NCBI GenBank assembly: GCA_902513955.1
Contig: CABXOW010000005.1
Coordinates: forward strand, 1 to 64,000
Origin: an uncultured Pelagibacteraceae bacterium
GTDB lineage: Bacteria > Pseudomonadota > Alphaproteobacteria > Pelagibacterales > Pelagibacteraceae
Direction of reading: 5' to 3'
Length of the DNA stretch: 64,000 nucleotides
This document shows, one piece after another, positions 44,860 to 53,670 of this stretch; the first letter of the stretch is position 1, and every line of letters begins with the position of its first letter. Below the pieces are notes generated by a model. It saw only the letters and a program-made list of their open reading frames with translations, made no database searches and had not been told where the DNA came from. Made by a program: the position numbers and the translations under genes.

Positions 44860-46333
44860 TTTTTCTCTTCATTTCCGAAACAATTCCATAAAATATAGAA
44901 ATTATACATAAAGTTATTATTGTTAAATTTAAATACCCTGTAGTTAAATATTTAAAAATACCCTCTTGAGTGTCAGCAATTATTTTTGCCTGACTAAAAT
45001 TAGTTTCTGCTATGGGACCTAAAATTAAACCTAAAACAATTGGAGCAGCCGTGAATCCAAATTTAGACAAAAAGAACATAGAAACACCCAAAAACAACAT
45101 TACAATAACATCAGCAAAGTTATGTTGAACACTATAAGTTCCAAAGATAGCAAGTATTGTTATAGCAGCAGCCATATAGTTTGCTGGTGTTTTAATTACA
45201 TATTTTGCTAAGCCACTAATATATAGCCCAAAAGCTAACATCATAAATTGTGCAACAAGTAAGGAATTAATAAAAGTCCATGTTGTTTCAGCATAAATTG
45301 TAAACAGATTAGGACCTGGAAACATTCCATGTATTAATAATCCACCTAGTAATACAGCAGCTGTTGGACTGCCCGGAACTCCAAGTGTTAATAAGGGAAC
45401 TAATGAAGGACCAACCATTGCATTGTTTGCAGACTCAGCAGCAATAATTCCATCAGGTTCTCCTTTACCAAAATTTTCTTTATTTTTACTTAATTTTTTA
45501 ATTTGATCGTAAGATACAAGTCCTGCTATCTGTCCTCCTGCACCAGGGATTAAACCAATTATAACTCCAGATACACTTCCAACTACTAATGCTTTAATTC
45601 TTGAAAGATTGTAAATAATAGATTGAACAATACTTTTTTTTTCCATTTGAAATTGATCAGAATCTAATTGTTTTTTTTCAATCATTGATAAAACTTGAGG
45701 AATAGCAAACAAACCAACCAAAGCGGCAATAATATTTATGCCACCTGAAAAAATTGGATTAAAAACAAATCTTTCAACACCTAACACCGAGTCGTATCCT
45801 ATAGTTGCCAACCATAAACCAATGGCTCCAGAAAAAAGTCCTTTAATTATTGAATTAGAATCTAATGTTGCAATTACTGTAACACCAAATATTGCTATCC
45901 AAAACATATGGGAAGGACCAAACTTAAGAGCAAAGTTAGCAAGTATAGGAGTAAAAAAAATTAAGATTATAATTCCTATAACACCTCCAATAAAAGAACT
46001 AATAAAACAATAGTGAAGTGCTTCTTTTGATTTTCCACTTTTAGCCATTGGATATCCATCCATAACAGTTGCTATGTTTGCGGGTGCTCCTGGAATTTTT
46101 AATAATATTGCGCTAATTGCTCCACCTGCAACTGTTGCTGTATAAACTGCTCCAAGCATAATTAAACCTTGGTCTGGACTCATTTTAAATGTGAAAGGAA
46201 TCAACAATGCAACCGCCATTGTTGGACTAAGTCCAGGTGCAGCTCCCATTAAAAGTCCACCTATCGTTCCTAACACTAAAATTAATAAATTTTCAAATAC
46301 AAAAACGTTAGAAAAATATCCTATAAATTCCAT
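44843..46333 (-). CDS. tctA: Tripartite tricarboxylate transporter large subunit (TctA family), system 1
   Basis: A 496-residue, about twelve-helix permease. The duplicated glycine-rich family motif appears near residue 28 (GAAPGLSPTMAVALLIPFTF) and again near residue 260 (VIIGLIPGAGGQIAGLVSYD). KIPGAPANIATVMDGYPMA near residue 78 and LTLGVPGSPTAAVLLGGLL near residue 310 are diagnostic. It lies 59 bp downstream of the TauE/SafE-type exporter gene and before TctB. It would import the anion recognised by the TctC encoded two genes on. Confidence 0.95.
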   Translation of the reverse strand: MEFIGYFSNVFVFENLLILVLGTIGGLLMGAAPGLSPTMAVALLIPFTFKMSPDQGLIMLGAVYTATVAGGAISAILLKIPGAPANIATVMDGYPMAKSGKSKEALHYCFISSFIGGVIGIIILIFFTPILANFALKFGPSHMFWIAIFGVTVIATLDSNSIIKGLFSGAIGLWLATIGYDSVLGVERFVFNPIFSGGINIIAALVGLFAIPQVLSMIEKKQLDSDQFQMEKKSIVQSIIYNLSRIKALVVGSVSGVIIGLIPGAGGQIAGLVSYDQIKKLSKNKENFGKGEPDGIIAAESANNAMVGPSLVPLLTLGVPGSPTAAVLLGGLLIHGMFPGPNLFTIYAETTWTFINSLLVAQFMMLAFGLYISGLAKYVIKTPANYMAAAITILAIFGTYSVQHNFADVIVMLFLGVSMFFLSKFGFTAAPIVLGLILGPIAETNFSQAKIIADTQEGIFKYLTTGYLNLTIITLCIISIFYGIVSEMKRKNAQNK

Positions 46334-46392
46334 AATATTAAAATTTAAGTCTAACTAAATTTTAATCTAAAAGTCTATAAAAGAATTAAAGG

Positions 46393-47178
46393 TTAAATAG
46401 TAAAATATTCGTATAAAAATTTACTAGCTACTAAAAATAATAGTAATCCAAAATACTTACTTATCTTTTGTTTATCAATTTTGTGAACTGTACGAGCACC
46501 AATTCTTGCCATAAAAGTTGTTATAGGTATAAATATTAAAAAAGTAGGTATGTTTAAAAAACCAATACTTAAAGGTAAATTACTTTTTAAATAACTTCCT
46601 GTAATAACAAAACCTATTGCTCCAAATAAAGCAATAAAAAACCCAATTGCAGCTGCAGTTCCAATTGCTTTATTTATTGAATAACCAAAGAACTTAAATA
46701 TTGGTACATTCATTACAGCACCACCAATGCCCATAGGTGCTGAAATAAATCCAGAAATTAATCCAAAAATTATTTTATATTTTTGTTTAATTGAAATTGT
46801 TATTGAAGTTTCTTGTTCTTTCAAAAATAACAAATAAAGACTTAACAAAAAAATTACTAACGAGAAAAATAAAACCATATTTTTAGTATTTAAATAAACT
46901 GCAAAAATTGTACCCAATGAAACGCCTATTACGGCAAATATCCCATATGTTTTTACTAAATTTGTATCGACAGCTCCAAGTTTATAATGTGTCATTACTG
47001 AAACAAAGGAAGTAGGAATAATTATTCCAAACGAAGTACCAACAGCCAGATGCATAATGTAATTTGGATCTATATTTAAACTTTCATAAACATAAAATAA
47101 GAAAGGGACCATAACCAATCCACCACCAATACCAAATAAACCAGCTATAAAACCAACAGGTACTGCTGTGAGTACCAT
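46393..47178 (-). CDS. TauE/SafE-family membrane exporter (candidate sulfite exporter)
   Basis: A 261-residue protein with about eight membrane segments and two copies of the family's glycine motif: GFIAGLFGIGGGLVMVPFL at residues 8-26 and GLISGFISAPMGIGGAVMN near residue 140. Members export sulfite, sulfoacetate or related anions. It lies upstream of TctABC and the SauS-like/ligase pair on the same strand, which fits disposal of sulfite from sulfonate breakdown. It is also only 40 bp downstream of dusA, so it may be transcribed from there. Substrate is inferred. Confidence 0.85.
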   Translation of the reverse strand: MVLTAVPVGFIAGLFGIGGGLVMVPFLFYVYESLNIDPNYIMHLAVGTSFGIIIPTSFVSVMTHYKLGAVDTNLVKTYGIFAVIGVSLGTIFAVYLNTKNMVLFFSLVIFLLSLYLLFLKEQETSITISIKQKYKIIFGLISGFISAPMGIGGAVMNVPIFKFFGYSINKAIGTAAAIGFFIALFGAIGFVITGSYLKSNLPLSIGFLNIPTFLIFIPITTFMARIGARTVHKIDKQKISKYFGLLLFLVASKFLYEYFTI

Positions 47179-47218
47179 TAATAAAATAAAATAACTGTAT
47201 TCGTTTGCTAAAATTGAA

Positions 47219-48211
47219 TTAAGCAGATTGTCCTACACTTGTATCAATATTATTATATTTAATCTTATCCATAATGTGATCAATTTTTTTAACATCTGCA
47301 TCTCTCACACACATATTTTCACTTAAATATCTTTTCCAGTAACTAGCACCAGTTTGTCCATGAAACAAACCTATAGTGTGCCTCATTATTTGATTTAATC
47401 TCGTGCCCTTCTTAATCTCATCTTTTACATATGGAATTAATTGTTCAATTACATCTTGTCTACTTGGAACATCTTCATTATTAAAAATTTCTTTTTCAAT
47501 ATCGGTTAACATATAAGGCGTATGATATGCTGCTCTTCCAATCATAACTCCATCAGTTTTTTCAAGATGAGGTTTAATTTGATCAACAGATGTTATTCCA
47601 CCGTTAATAATTATTTCTTCATTTGGAAAGTCTTGTTTTAATTTATAAACGTAATCATATTTTAAAGGAGGAATATTCAAATTTTGCTTAGGAGTGAATT
47701 TTCCTAACATTGCTTTTCTTGCATGAATGATAAATGTTTTAACTCCTGTTTGTTTTAATTTTGAGATAAAATTATTAAGATTTTCATAATCTTCAACATC
47801 ATCATAACCAATTCTAGTTTTAATAGTCACAGGTAAATTTGTTGAAGCTTGCATTTTACTTAAACAATCTGCAACTAAATTAGGCTCTTTCATTAAACAA
47901 GCGCCAAATTTACCTTTTTCAACTTTTCTACTTGGACAACCTAAATTTAAATTAATTTCATCATAACCAAAATCTTCGCCTATTTTTGAAGCTTCAGCTA
48001 AAAGTTTTGGAGAAGATCCACCTAATTGAAGAGCAACGGGTTTTTCATTAATATTAAATCCGAGTAATTTTTTTTTATCACCTCTATTAATTGCTTCATC
48101 AACAATCATTTCTGTATAAAGAAGTGTATTTTTTGAAATCAATCTTAAAAAGTAACGCTCATGACGATCTGTGCAATCCATCATAGGAGCAACTGATACT
48201 TTCCTGTTCAT
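47219..48211 (-). CDS. dusA: tRNA-dihydrouridine synthase A
   Basis: A 330-residue FMN enzyme reducing uridines in the tRNA D-loop. VSVAPMMDCTDRHERYFLR at the start is DusA-specific, INLNLGCPSRKVEKGKFGACLM near residue 90 holds the catalytic Cys, and TIKTRIGYDD, FIIHARKAMLGKFTPKQN and GVMIGRAAYHTPYM follow in order. It is 22 bp downstream of rpoZ on the same strand. Confidence 0.95.
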   Translation of the reverse strand: MNRKVSVAPMMDCTDRHERYFLRLISKNTLLYTEMIVDEAINRGDKKKLLGFNINEKPVALQLGGSSPKLLAEASKIGEDFGYDEINLNLGCPSRKVEKGKFGACLMKEPNLVADCLSKMQASTNLPVTIKTRIGYDDVEDYENLNNFISKLKQTGVKTFIIHARKAMLGKFTPKQNLNIPPLKYDYVYKLKQDFPNEEIIINGGITSVDQIKPHLEKTDGVMIGRAAYHTPYMLTDIEKEIFNNEDVPSRQDVIEQLIPYVKDEIKKGTRLNQIMRHTIGLFHGQTGASYWKRYLSENMCVRDADVKKIDHIMDKIKYNNIDTSVGQSA

Positions 48212-48233
48212 GATTTAACTTTATATGATTTTA

Positions 48234-48770
48234 CTATGAGTTTGAAGCGTCTGAATCTTCTGAATTTACTTCTGCTTCTTGATTTTCTTGTTCTGAAACT
48301 TCATCTAATGATACTTCGCCTTGTTCATTCATTGTTTCTTCGTCAGCTGATATATCAACATCTGGTTTAGCAGTTTCTGATAATTCAGCTAGATCTTCTT
48401 GAGAAACTTGAATTTTTTCAGGAGTTTTTCTTGCTCTTTTTGATGGCAAAATTGGTGTTCCACTTTTTGAGATTTCACCTTTGTACATGTTTTCAAAATC
48501 ATCACCTATTTCTTCATCATCCTCAGCGCCATCATCAACTTGCTCAACATGTTTTCTAAGTTTGTAAACAGCACTTTCAGTTAAATCTGAAACTTTAATT
48601 TTTTCTTCTGCAATTTCTCTTAGAGAAATAACAGTATTTTTATCGTTATCTCTCTCAATTGTTGGTTCTATACCTGAATTTAATTGAGTAGCTCTTTCTT
48701 TAGCAACAAGCACTAATTCGTACGGACTTTCTACTTTATCTATGCAGTCTTCTACAGTTACTCTAGCCAT
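48234..48770 (-). CDS. rpoZ: RNA polymerase omega subunit with long acidic C-terminal extension
   Basis: The first 70 or so residues match omega: ARVTVEDCIDKVESPYELVL, AKERATQLNSG, and SLREIAEEKI. Omega helps assemble RNA polymerase by holding the beta-prime subunit. Canonical omega is about 90-130 residues; this one has 178. The extra residues, about 80-178, are low-complexity and strongly acidic (runs of Glu, Asp, Ser), with a short basic patch PSKRARKTPEK near residue 110. The tail is probably disordered. No stringent-response gene (spoT) is adjacent. Confidence 0.93.
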   Translation of the reverse strand: MARVTVEDCIDKVESPYELVLVAKERATQLNSGIEPTIERDNDKNTVISLREIAEEKIKVSDLTESAVYKLRKHVEQVDDGAEDDEEIGDDFENMYKGEISKSGTPILPSKRARKTPEKIQVSQEDLAELSETAKPDVDISADEETMNEQGEVSLDEVSEQENQEAEVNSEDSDASNS

Positions 48771-48813
48771 GGCGGGTTATTTATACCTGAGAATTCAAAA
48801 AAGCAAGTGTTTT

Positions 48814-50019
48814 CTAAATTAATACTGGATTTAATCTTTTTCTTATTAAAAAAAGAAGGATTAAAGAGATGAATATATATATGCCTGATATAGCTGCAAT
48901 ATCTCCTACTGAAAAACCAATATCTATTAAAAATCCAAATAAAGCTACACCAAAAGCTGTAGCAAAAACCATTAACGCTGTAGATAAAGCTTTGATTGAT
49001 CCTATATATTTAACTCCATACAACTCTGCCCAAGTAGAAGATCCTAATATATTTGCAAATCCGTTAGAACTTCCAACTAAACCTAAATATATGAATGCTA
49101 TAATTGGTGTATCAAAAAAGAATAAGATAATCGCCGCTAACAATAGTGGAATATTCATATAAATTAAAAGTTTTCTACTTGAAAATTTATCAATTAAAAA
49201 ACCTGACAAAAACAATGTAAGAACAGAAAAAATTGAGTAAGACATAAATGATTGTGCGATTACATAGGGTCCCCAACCTTTTGAAGTTTGAACAAAAGAT
49301 TGAAAAACTGCATAACCACTAAAAATCCATGGCATAGCTAACATGTTAAGACTGATTATATAGAATCTATAATCTTTAATAACTTCTTTTCTCTTCCATT
49401 GTTTAATTTCAACTTGCTTAATATTTTCATCAATTGCTTCTCTCGAATCTAAGTTTAAATTTTTGATTAATAAAAAAGAGGCAATCGGTAAAACGATTAA
49501 AACTGTAATTGAAAATATAATCCAAAGATTTTGCCAATCAATAATTGTTAGTAAGTAAACTATTAAAACTGGTAGAATGAATTCTGCAGAGGAAAGACCA
49601 ATCCAATTTATACTCAAAGCTTTCCCTCTTGTTTTGGTAAAGTATCTTGAAATTGTTGTTGATGCTGTATGAGACATCATTCCTTGTCCAGAAAATCTCA
49701 TTAGGAAAATTCCAATAAAAAGTAATAAAACTGATGATACTTTTGAAAAGAAAAAACAAGCAAAAGATAAAAGAATAATTACAAATAATGCAAACTTAAA
49801 AACGTTTACATCATCTATTTTCTTTCCTACCCAAATTAATAATAAACTACTACACAAAGTTGCTGATGCATAAATTGAGCCAAATTGTCCATGGGTTATT
49901 GATAAAGTTTCTCTTATGCTAGAATTAAATATTCCTAGAAAATAACTCTGTCCAAAGCTAGAAAAAAATGTAAAAATAAATCCAAATAAAATTACTTTAA
50001 ACTTCAAACTATTAAACAT
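48814..50019 (-). CDS. Major facilitator superfamily transporter
   Basis: A 401-residue, twelve-helix carrier. The motif-A-like loop between helices 2 and 3 reads LLIWVGKKIDDVNVFK near residue 58, and MRFSGQGMMSHTASTTISRY with FTKTRGKALSINW near residue 110 resembles monocarboxylate/oxalate-type MFS carriers. Substrate is unknown. The start codon is only 14 bp from the divergent dehydrogenase start, so the two promoters must overlap the opposing genes. Confidence 0.86.
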   Translation of the reverse strand: MFNSLKFKVILFGFIFTFFSSFGQSYFLGIFNSSIRETLSITHGQFGSIYASATLCSSLLLIWVGKKIDDVNVFKFALFVIILLSFACFFFSKVSSVLLLFIGIFLMRFSGQGMMSHTASTTISRYFTKTRGKALSINWIGLSSAEFILPVLIVYLLTIIDWQNLWIIFSITVLIVLPIASFLLIKNLNLDSREAIDENIKQVEIKQWKRKEVIKDYRFYIISLNMLAMPWIFSGYAVFQSFVQTSKGWGPYVIAQSFMSYSIFSVLTLFLSGFLIDKFSSRKLLIYMNIPLLLAAIILFFFDTPIIAFIYLGLVGSSNGFANILGSSTWAELYGVKYIGSIKALSTALMVFATAFGVALFGFLIDIGFSVGDIAAISGIYIFISLILLFLIRKRLNPVLI

Positions 50020-50033
50020 AGGAAATTAAAATT

Positions 50034-50909
50034 ATGTCTTGTAATGTTGCTTTCATAGGTCTTGGTGTCATGGGTTATCCAATGGCTGGTTATATATCAA
50101 AAGCGGGTCACAATGTAACTGTTTATAATAGAACTGCTGCTAAAGCTGATAAATGGATAACTGAATATAAAGGTTCAAAAGCAGATACGCCGGCAAAAGC
50201 TGCTGAAGGTGCTGACTTTATTTTTACCTGTGTTGGAAATGATAATGATCTTAAAGAAGTATCTCTTGGAGAAAATGGAATATTCAATACTGCAAAAGAA
50301 GGTTGTGTTTATATTGATAATTCAACTGTATCAGCAGAGATTTCAAGAGAATTATATAAAGCAGCTAAAGATAAAGGATTTGATTTTTTAGATGCACCTA
50401 TCTCAGGTGGTCAAGCAGGAGCTGAAGGTGGAATATTAACAGTTATGGTTGGTGGTGACGAAGATGTGTTTAAAAAAGCAGAACCAATTATTGATTGTTA
50501 TAGTAAAAAAGTAAAATTAATTGGTGCTACTGGAAGTGGTCAACTCACAAAAATGATGAACCAAATGTGTATCGCAGGAACTGTTCAAGGTTTATCTGAA
50601 GCGATTAATTTTGGAATTAATGCTGGTCTAGATATGGACAAAGTAATGGAAACGATATCAAAAGGTGCTGCTCAATCATGGCAGATGGAAAATAGATATA
50701 GAACCATGACTGATGATAAATTTGATTATGGTTTTGCCATAGATTGGATGAGAAAAGATTTAGCAATTGTAATTGAAGAAGCAAAAAGAAATGGTTCTCC
50801 TGTTCCTATCACAGAAATAATCGATGGTTATTATGCCAAAGTTCAAGAAATGGGCGGTAATCGATGGGATAGCTCAGGGTTGATTGCTCTTTTAAAAAAG
50901 AAGAAATAA
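50034..50909 (+). CDS. Beta-hydroxyacid dehydrogenase (3-hydroxyisobutyrate/tartronate-semialdehyde reductase family)
   Basis: A 291-residue NAD(P)-dependent oxidoreductase. The Rossmann motif VAFIGLGVMGYPMAGYISKAGH is at residues 5-26, LDAPISGGQAGAEGGIL near residue 120 is the substrate loop, and GSGQLTKMMNQM near residue 168 contains the catalytic Lys. Asn in YNRTAAKADKW after the second strand suggests NADP preference. Substrates in the family include 3-hydroxyisobutyrate, tartronate semialdehyde, glyoxylate and 3-hydroxypropanoate-type sulfonates; which applies is unknown. It is 5 bp upstream of an FMN-binding protein gene. Confidence 0.9.
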   Translation: MSCNVAFIGLGVMGYPMAGYISKAGHNVTVYNRTAAKADKWITEYKGSKADTPAKAAEGADFIFTCVGNDNDLKEVSLGENGIFNTAKEGCVYIDNSTVSAEISRELYKAAKDKGFDFLDAPISGGQAGAEGGILTVMVGGDEDVFKKAEPIIDCYSKKVKLIGATGSGQLTKMMNQMCIAGTVQGLSEAINFGINAGLDMDKVMETISKGAAQSWQMENRYRTMTDDKFDYGFAIDWMRKDLAIVIEEAKRNGSPVPITEIIDGYYAKVQEMGGNRWDSSGLIALLKKKK

Positions 50910-50914
50910 TATTC

Positions 50915-51520
50915 GTGACTGATACAGTTCCTTATTACGAGGACTTTACAGAGATCAAAAAGAAAATTTGGTCCATGTTAGATAATGCGGTTAAAGATAG
51001 AAGTTCTCCTTTTAGAATACCGGTGTTTATTTGTGGTGGCCAATCTGATTTCGATGGAAGAATTATAGTTCTTAGAAAATCAGATCAAACTAATAATCTA
51101 TTACAATTTCATAGTGATATTAGATCAGAAAAAATTCCTAAATTAAAAAATAATAAAAATGCTTCTATGCTTTTTTATGATAAGGAAGAAAAAATCCAAG
51201 TAAGATTAAAAGTAGAATGTATTATTAATCATGATAATAAAATAACTAAAGAGTCCTGGTCAAAAACAGGGCATATAAGTCGAAAATGTTATTTAGTAGA
51301 TAATGGACCCGGAACAATGTCACCTACTCCAACATCTGGATTAAAACCTGAGTTAGATAATTTTGAATTTACTATGGAACAAAGTGAAGAAGGTTATAAA
51401 AACTTTACTGTAATTCAGTGTAAAATACAAAGTATGGAGTGGCTTTATTTAGCAGCAAAAGGTCATCGAAGAGCTAGATTTGAATTAGATAGTGACAAAG
51501 AATATTGGCTAGTTCCTTAA
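50915..51520 (+). CDS. Pyridoxamine 5'-phosphate oxidase-like FMN-binding protein
   Basis: A 201-residue split-barrel flavoprotein of the PNPOx-like group. FDGRIIVLRKSDQTNNLLQFHSD near residue 50, NNKNASMLFYDKEEKIQVRL near residue 80 and the C-terminal ARFELDSDKEYWLVP follow the PNPOx pattern of Arg/Lys FMN-phosphate contacts. It lacks the canonical PdxH substrate signature at the C-terminus, so it may be an oxidase/reductase of other substrates. It uses a GTG start (50915) 5 bp after the dehydrogenase gene. Confidence 0.8.
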   Translation: MTDTVPYYEDFTEIKKKIWSMLDNAVKDRSSPFRIPVFICGGQSDFDGRIIVLRKSDQTNNLLQFHSDIRSEKIPKLKNNKNASMLFYDKEEKIQVRLKVECIINHDNKITKESWSKTGHISRKCYLVDNGPGTMSPTPTSGLKPELDNFEFTMEQSEEGYKNFTVIQCKIQSMEWLYLAAKGHRRARFELDSDKEYWLVP

Positions 51521-51522
51521 AT

Positions 51523-51723
51523 ATGATTAAATTTATTTTTTATTTATCCCTAATAATTTTAGGAATGTTTGCTATGAGATTTGGTATAATTCAAATAAGA
51601 AAATATAAGCAAGGTAAAACTAAGGTTAAAAAGAAATCACTAGAACAAATTGCTTTTGGTATTTTTTTTATAATAATTTTAGGATTAATTATTTATTCAA
51701 TTAATGACTTACTATTTAGTTAA
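51523..51723 (+). CDS. Small two-helix membrane protein
   Basis: A 66-residue protein with two hydrophobic stretches (residues 2-20 and 42-62) separated by a basic loop (QIRKYKQGKTKVKKKS). Inside-positive topology would place this loop in the cytoplasm. ATG at 51523 is 2 bp after the stop of the FMN protein gene; an upstream TTG (51505) is in frame but overlaps that gene. I do not recognise the family. Confidence 0.6.
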   Translation: MIKFIFYLSLIILGMFAMRFGIIQIRKYKQGKTKVKKKSLEQIAFGIFFIIILGLIIYSINDLLFS

Positions 51724-51753
51724 GTAAATATTTTCATTGGTAAATTTAAAATA

Positions 51754-51891
51754 TTATTTAATGACCAAATAGGCTCTTTTTGCTTCTTTCTCATCAAATA
51801 TTTTCATTCCACCAGAACCTGGAACTTTAATTTCTGCAAAAAGATTTGTTGATAAAAATAAAGAAAATAAAATTATAATAAGTTTTTTCAT
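51754..51891 (-). CDS. Very small secreted protein coupled to the DUF1330 gene
   Basis: A 45-residue frame: a signal peptide with core LIIILFSLFLSTN and cleavage after LFA (residue 19), leaving about 26 residues that start EIKVPGSGGMKIFDEKE. Its ATG overlaps the DUF1330 stop by 4 bp (ATGA), and codon use is normal for the region. It may be a true micro-protein or the surviving start of a larger secreted protein. I recognise no family. Confidence 0.6.
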   Translation of the reverse strand: MKKLIIILFSLFLSTNLFAEIKVPGSGGMKIFDEKEAKRAYLVIK

Positions 51892-52178
51892 ATCCCTTTA
51901 ATAATTATATTTGTCCCTTCAGAATTATCGAGTCTTATTTGTTTTATAGGTTTGTACTCTTCAGAGTTGTACCACTCTAATGCTCTTTCATAGCTTGGAA
52001 ATTTAAGCATGACAATTCTAGGAAAATTAGTTTCGCCATCAAAAATTTGATACTCACCGTTTCTTACCAAAAATTCACCTTCAAATTTTTTTACTAGTGG
52101 AGTTACTTTTTCCACATACTCTTTATAATTTTCAGGATTTGTTACTTTTAATTGAGCTATTACATAACCAGCTGGCAT
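51888..52178 (-). CDS. DUF1330 family protein
   Basis: A 96-residue protein of the dimeric alpha-beta barrel (ferredoxin-like) fold. GYVIAQLKVTNPENYKEYVE at the start and RIVMLKFPSYERALEWYNSE near residue 58, followed by EYKPIKQIRLDNS, are DUF1330 landmarks. Function is unassigned in the family. ATG at 52178 is supported by a good GGAGG 6 bp upstream; a TTG at 52190 is rejected. It lies 32 bp downstream of the ROK kinase gene and overlaps the secreted micro-protein gene by 4 bp. Confidence 0.88.
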   Translation of the reverse strand: MPAGYVIAQLKVTNPENYKEYVEKVTPLVKKFEGEFLVRNGEYQIFDGETNFPRIVMLKFPSYERALEWYNSEEYKPIKQIRLDNSEGTNIIIKGI

Positions 52179-52210
52179 ATTTACCTCCAATATTATTTCT
52201 TAATTTATCA

Positions 52211-53134
52211 TTACGTTGCATCGTTCCAGAGCCAAGCAGCACCTCTAACTCCACTTGAGTCTCCATGAAAATTTTTTAACACTTTTGTTATTACTTTATT
52301 TGAAAAAGTATATTTAGGTATTAAAGGAGGAATATTTTTATAAAGTCTTTCTATATTTGACATCCCTCCTCCAAGAATAATAGCATCAGGATCAAAAATA
52401 CCTATCATAACTGCCATTAATCTTGCCATTCTATCTTCATATAAACTTAACTCTAAATTAGCTCTAGAGTCTCCATCTAGATCAAGTTTTACAATTTCTT
52501 CTGAGGAAAAATTTGTATTATGTTTTTGATTAAATACATCTTTAAAGCCAATTCCTGACATAAATTGTTCTGCACATAGAGGTCTACCACAATTCATCGA
52601 TGGACAATTTATATTTGTTTCAATTTCCTCATTTGTTGGATAAGGGAGAGGTTGATGCCCCCAGTCCCCTGCAACTTGATTGGCACCTTCAATAATTTCT
52701 TTTTTATATGAAAGTGCTCCACCAAAGCCAGTACCAACTATTATTCCAAAAATAGATTGATAATCTTTTCCAGCTCCATCAACTGCTTCTGACAAAGTAA
52801 AGCAATTAGCATCATTCATTAATTTTACTTTTCTATTAAGTGCTTTTTCTAAATCTTTTTTAAACGGTTTGTCATTTAACCATATAGAGTTAGCGTTTGT
52901 AATAAGACCCGTTTCATTAGATGAAAACCCTGGTATTCCTATGCCGACAGTACATATTTGATCACTTATTTTATCAAATTCTTCTACAAGTTTTTTTACT
53001 GTTTCTATTCCTGACAAATAATTTTTTTCATAAGAATATCTTTTTCTTTCTATTTGAAGTCCATTGTCATCTAAAAGAATTCCTTCAATTTTGGTACCTC
53101 CATAATCGATACCAATTTTAAATTTTTTACTCAT
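52211..53134 (-). CDS. ROK-family sugar kinase
   Basis: A 307-residue kinase of the ROK family. IGIDYGGTKIEGILLDD at residues 7-23 is the ATP phosphate loop, NDANCFTLSEAVDGAGK near residue 105 has the catalytic Asp, and GTGFGGALSYKKEIIEGANQ near residue 134 precedes a zinc site (GDWGHQPL; CPSMNCGRPLCAEQF). It probably phosphorylates glucose, fructose or an N-acylated hexose. The absence of a DNA-binding domain makes it a kinase, not a repressor. Confidence 0.9.
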   Translation of the reverse strand: MSKKFKIGIDYGGTKIEGILLDDNGLQIERKRYSYEKNYLSGIETVKKLVEEFDKISDQICTVGIGIPGFSSNETGLITNANSIWLNDKPFKKDLEKALNRKVKLMNDANCFTLSEAVDGAGKDYQSIFGIIVGTGFGGALSYKKEIIEGANQVAGDWGHQPLPYPTNEEIETNINCPSMNCGRPLCAEQFMSGIGFKDVFNQKHNTNFSSEEIVKLDLDGDSRANLELSLYEDRMARLMAVMIGIFDPDAIILGGGMSNIERLYKNIPPLIPKYTFSNKVITKVLKNFHGDSSGVRGAAWLWNDAT

Positions 53135-53137
53135 TAA

Positions 53138-53650
53138 TTAAAATACTGACTTAGAATATTTTTTCCAATTATCTTGATAACGTTTGGTATTATTTAGAAT
53201 TGCTTTTTTTTCGTCTTCAGTCACTTCTCTTATAACTTTTCCAGGAGAGCCCATCACGAGTGAGTTATCAGGTATTTCTTTATTTTCAGTGATCAAAGCT
53301 TTAGCGCCAATAATGCAATTTTTACCTATTTTGGCTTTGTTCAGTATTACCGCTCCAATACCAATCAAACTATTATCTCCAATTGTACAACCATGAAGCA
53401 TAACAAGATGACCAACCGTTACATCTTTTCCAACTTTTAAAGGACAACCTGGATCAGTATGTAAAACACTGCCGTCTTGAATATTTGACCCTTCGCCTAT
53501 GTAAATATTTTCGATATCACCACGTAATACCGCATTAAACCAGATACTTGAGTTTTTTTCTAAAGTAACATCTCCAATAATAGTTGCATTAGGTGCTACC
53601 CAATTTTCGCCAGAGTTTTTTGGTTTTTTATCTTTTAAATCATAGAACAT
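53138..53650 (-). CDS. Gamma-carbonic anhydrase-like hexapeptide protein
   Basis: A 170-residue left-handed beta-helix protein of the YrdA/CaiE/gamma-carbonic-anhydrase family. WFNAVLRGDIENIYIGEGSN near residue 37 carries the conserved Arg-Gly-Asp, and SVLHTDPGCPLKVG with VTVGHLVMLHGC near residues 62-92 supplies the three zinc histidines. Many members show no measured anhydrase activity. It is 3 bp upstream of the ROK kinase gene. Its start lies 20 bp from the divergent thioredoxin-like gene. Confidence 0.88.
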   Translation of the reverse strand: MFYDLKDKKPKNSGENWVAPNATIIGDVTLEKNSSIWFNAVLRGDIENIYIGEGSNIQDGSVLHTDPGCPLKVGKDVTVGHLVMLHGCTIGDNSLIGIGAVILNKAKIGKNCIIGAKALITENKEIPDNSLVMGSPGKVIREVTEDEKKAILNNTKRYQDNWKKYSKSVF

Positions 53651-53670
53651 AATTTATATATTATTACAGT

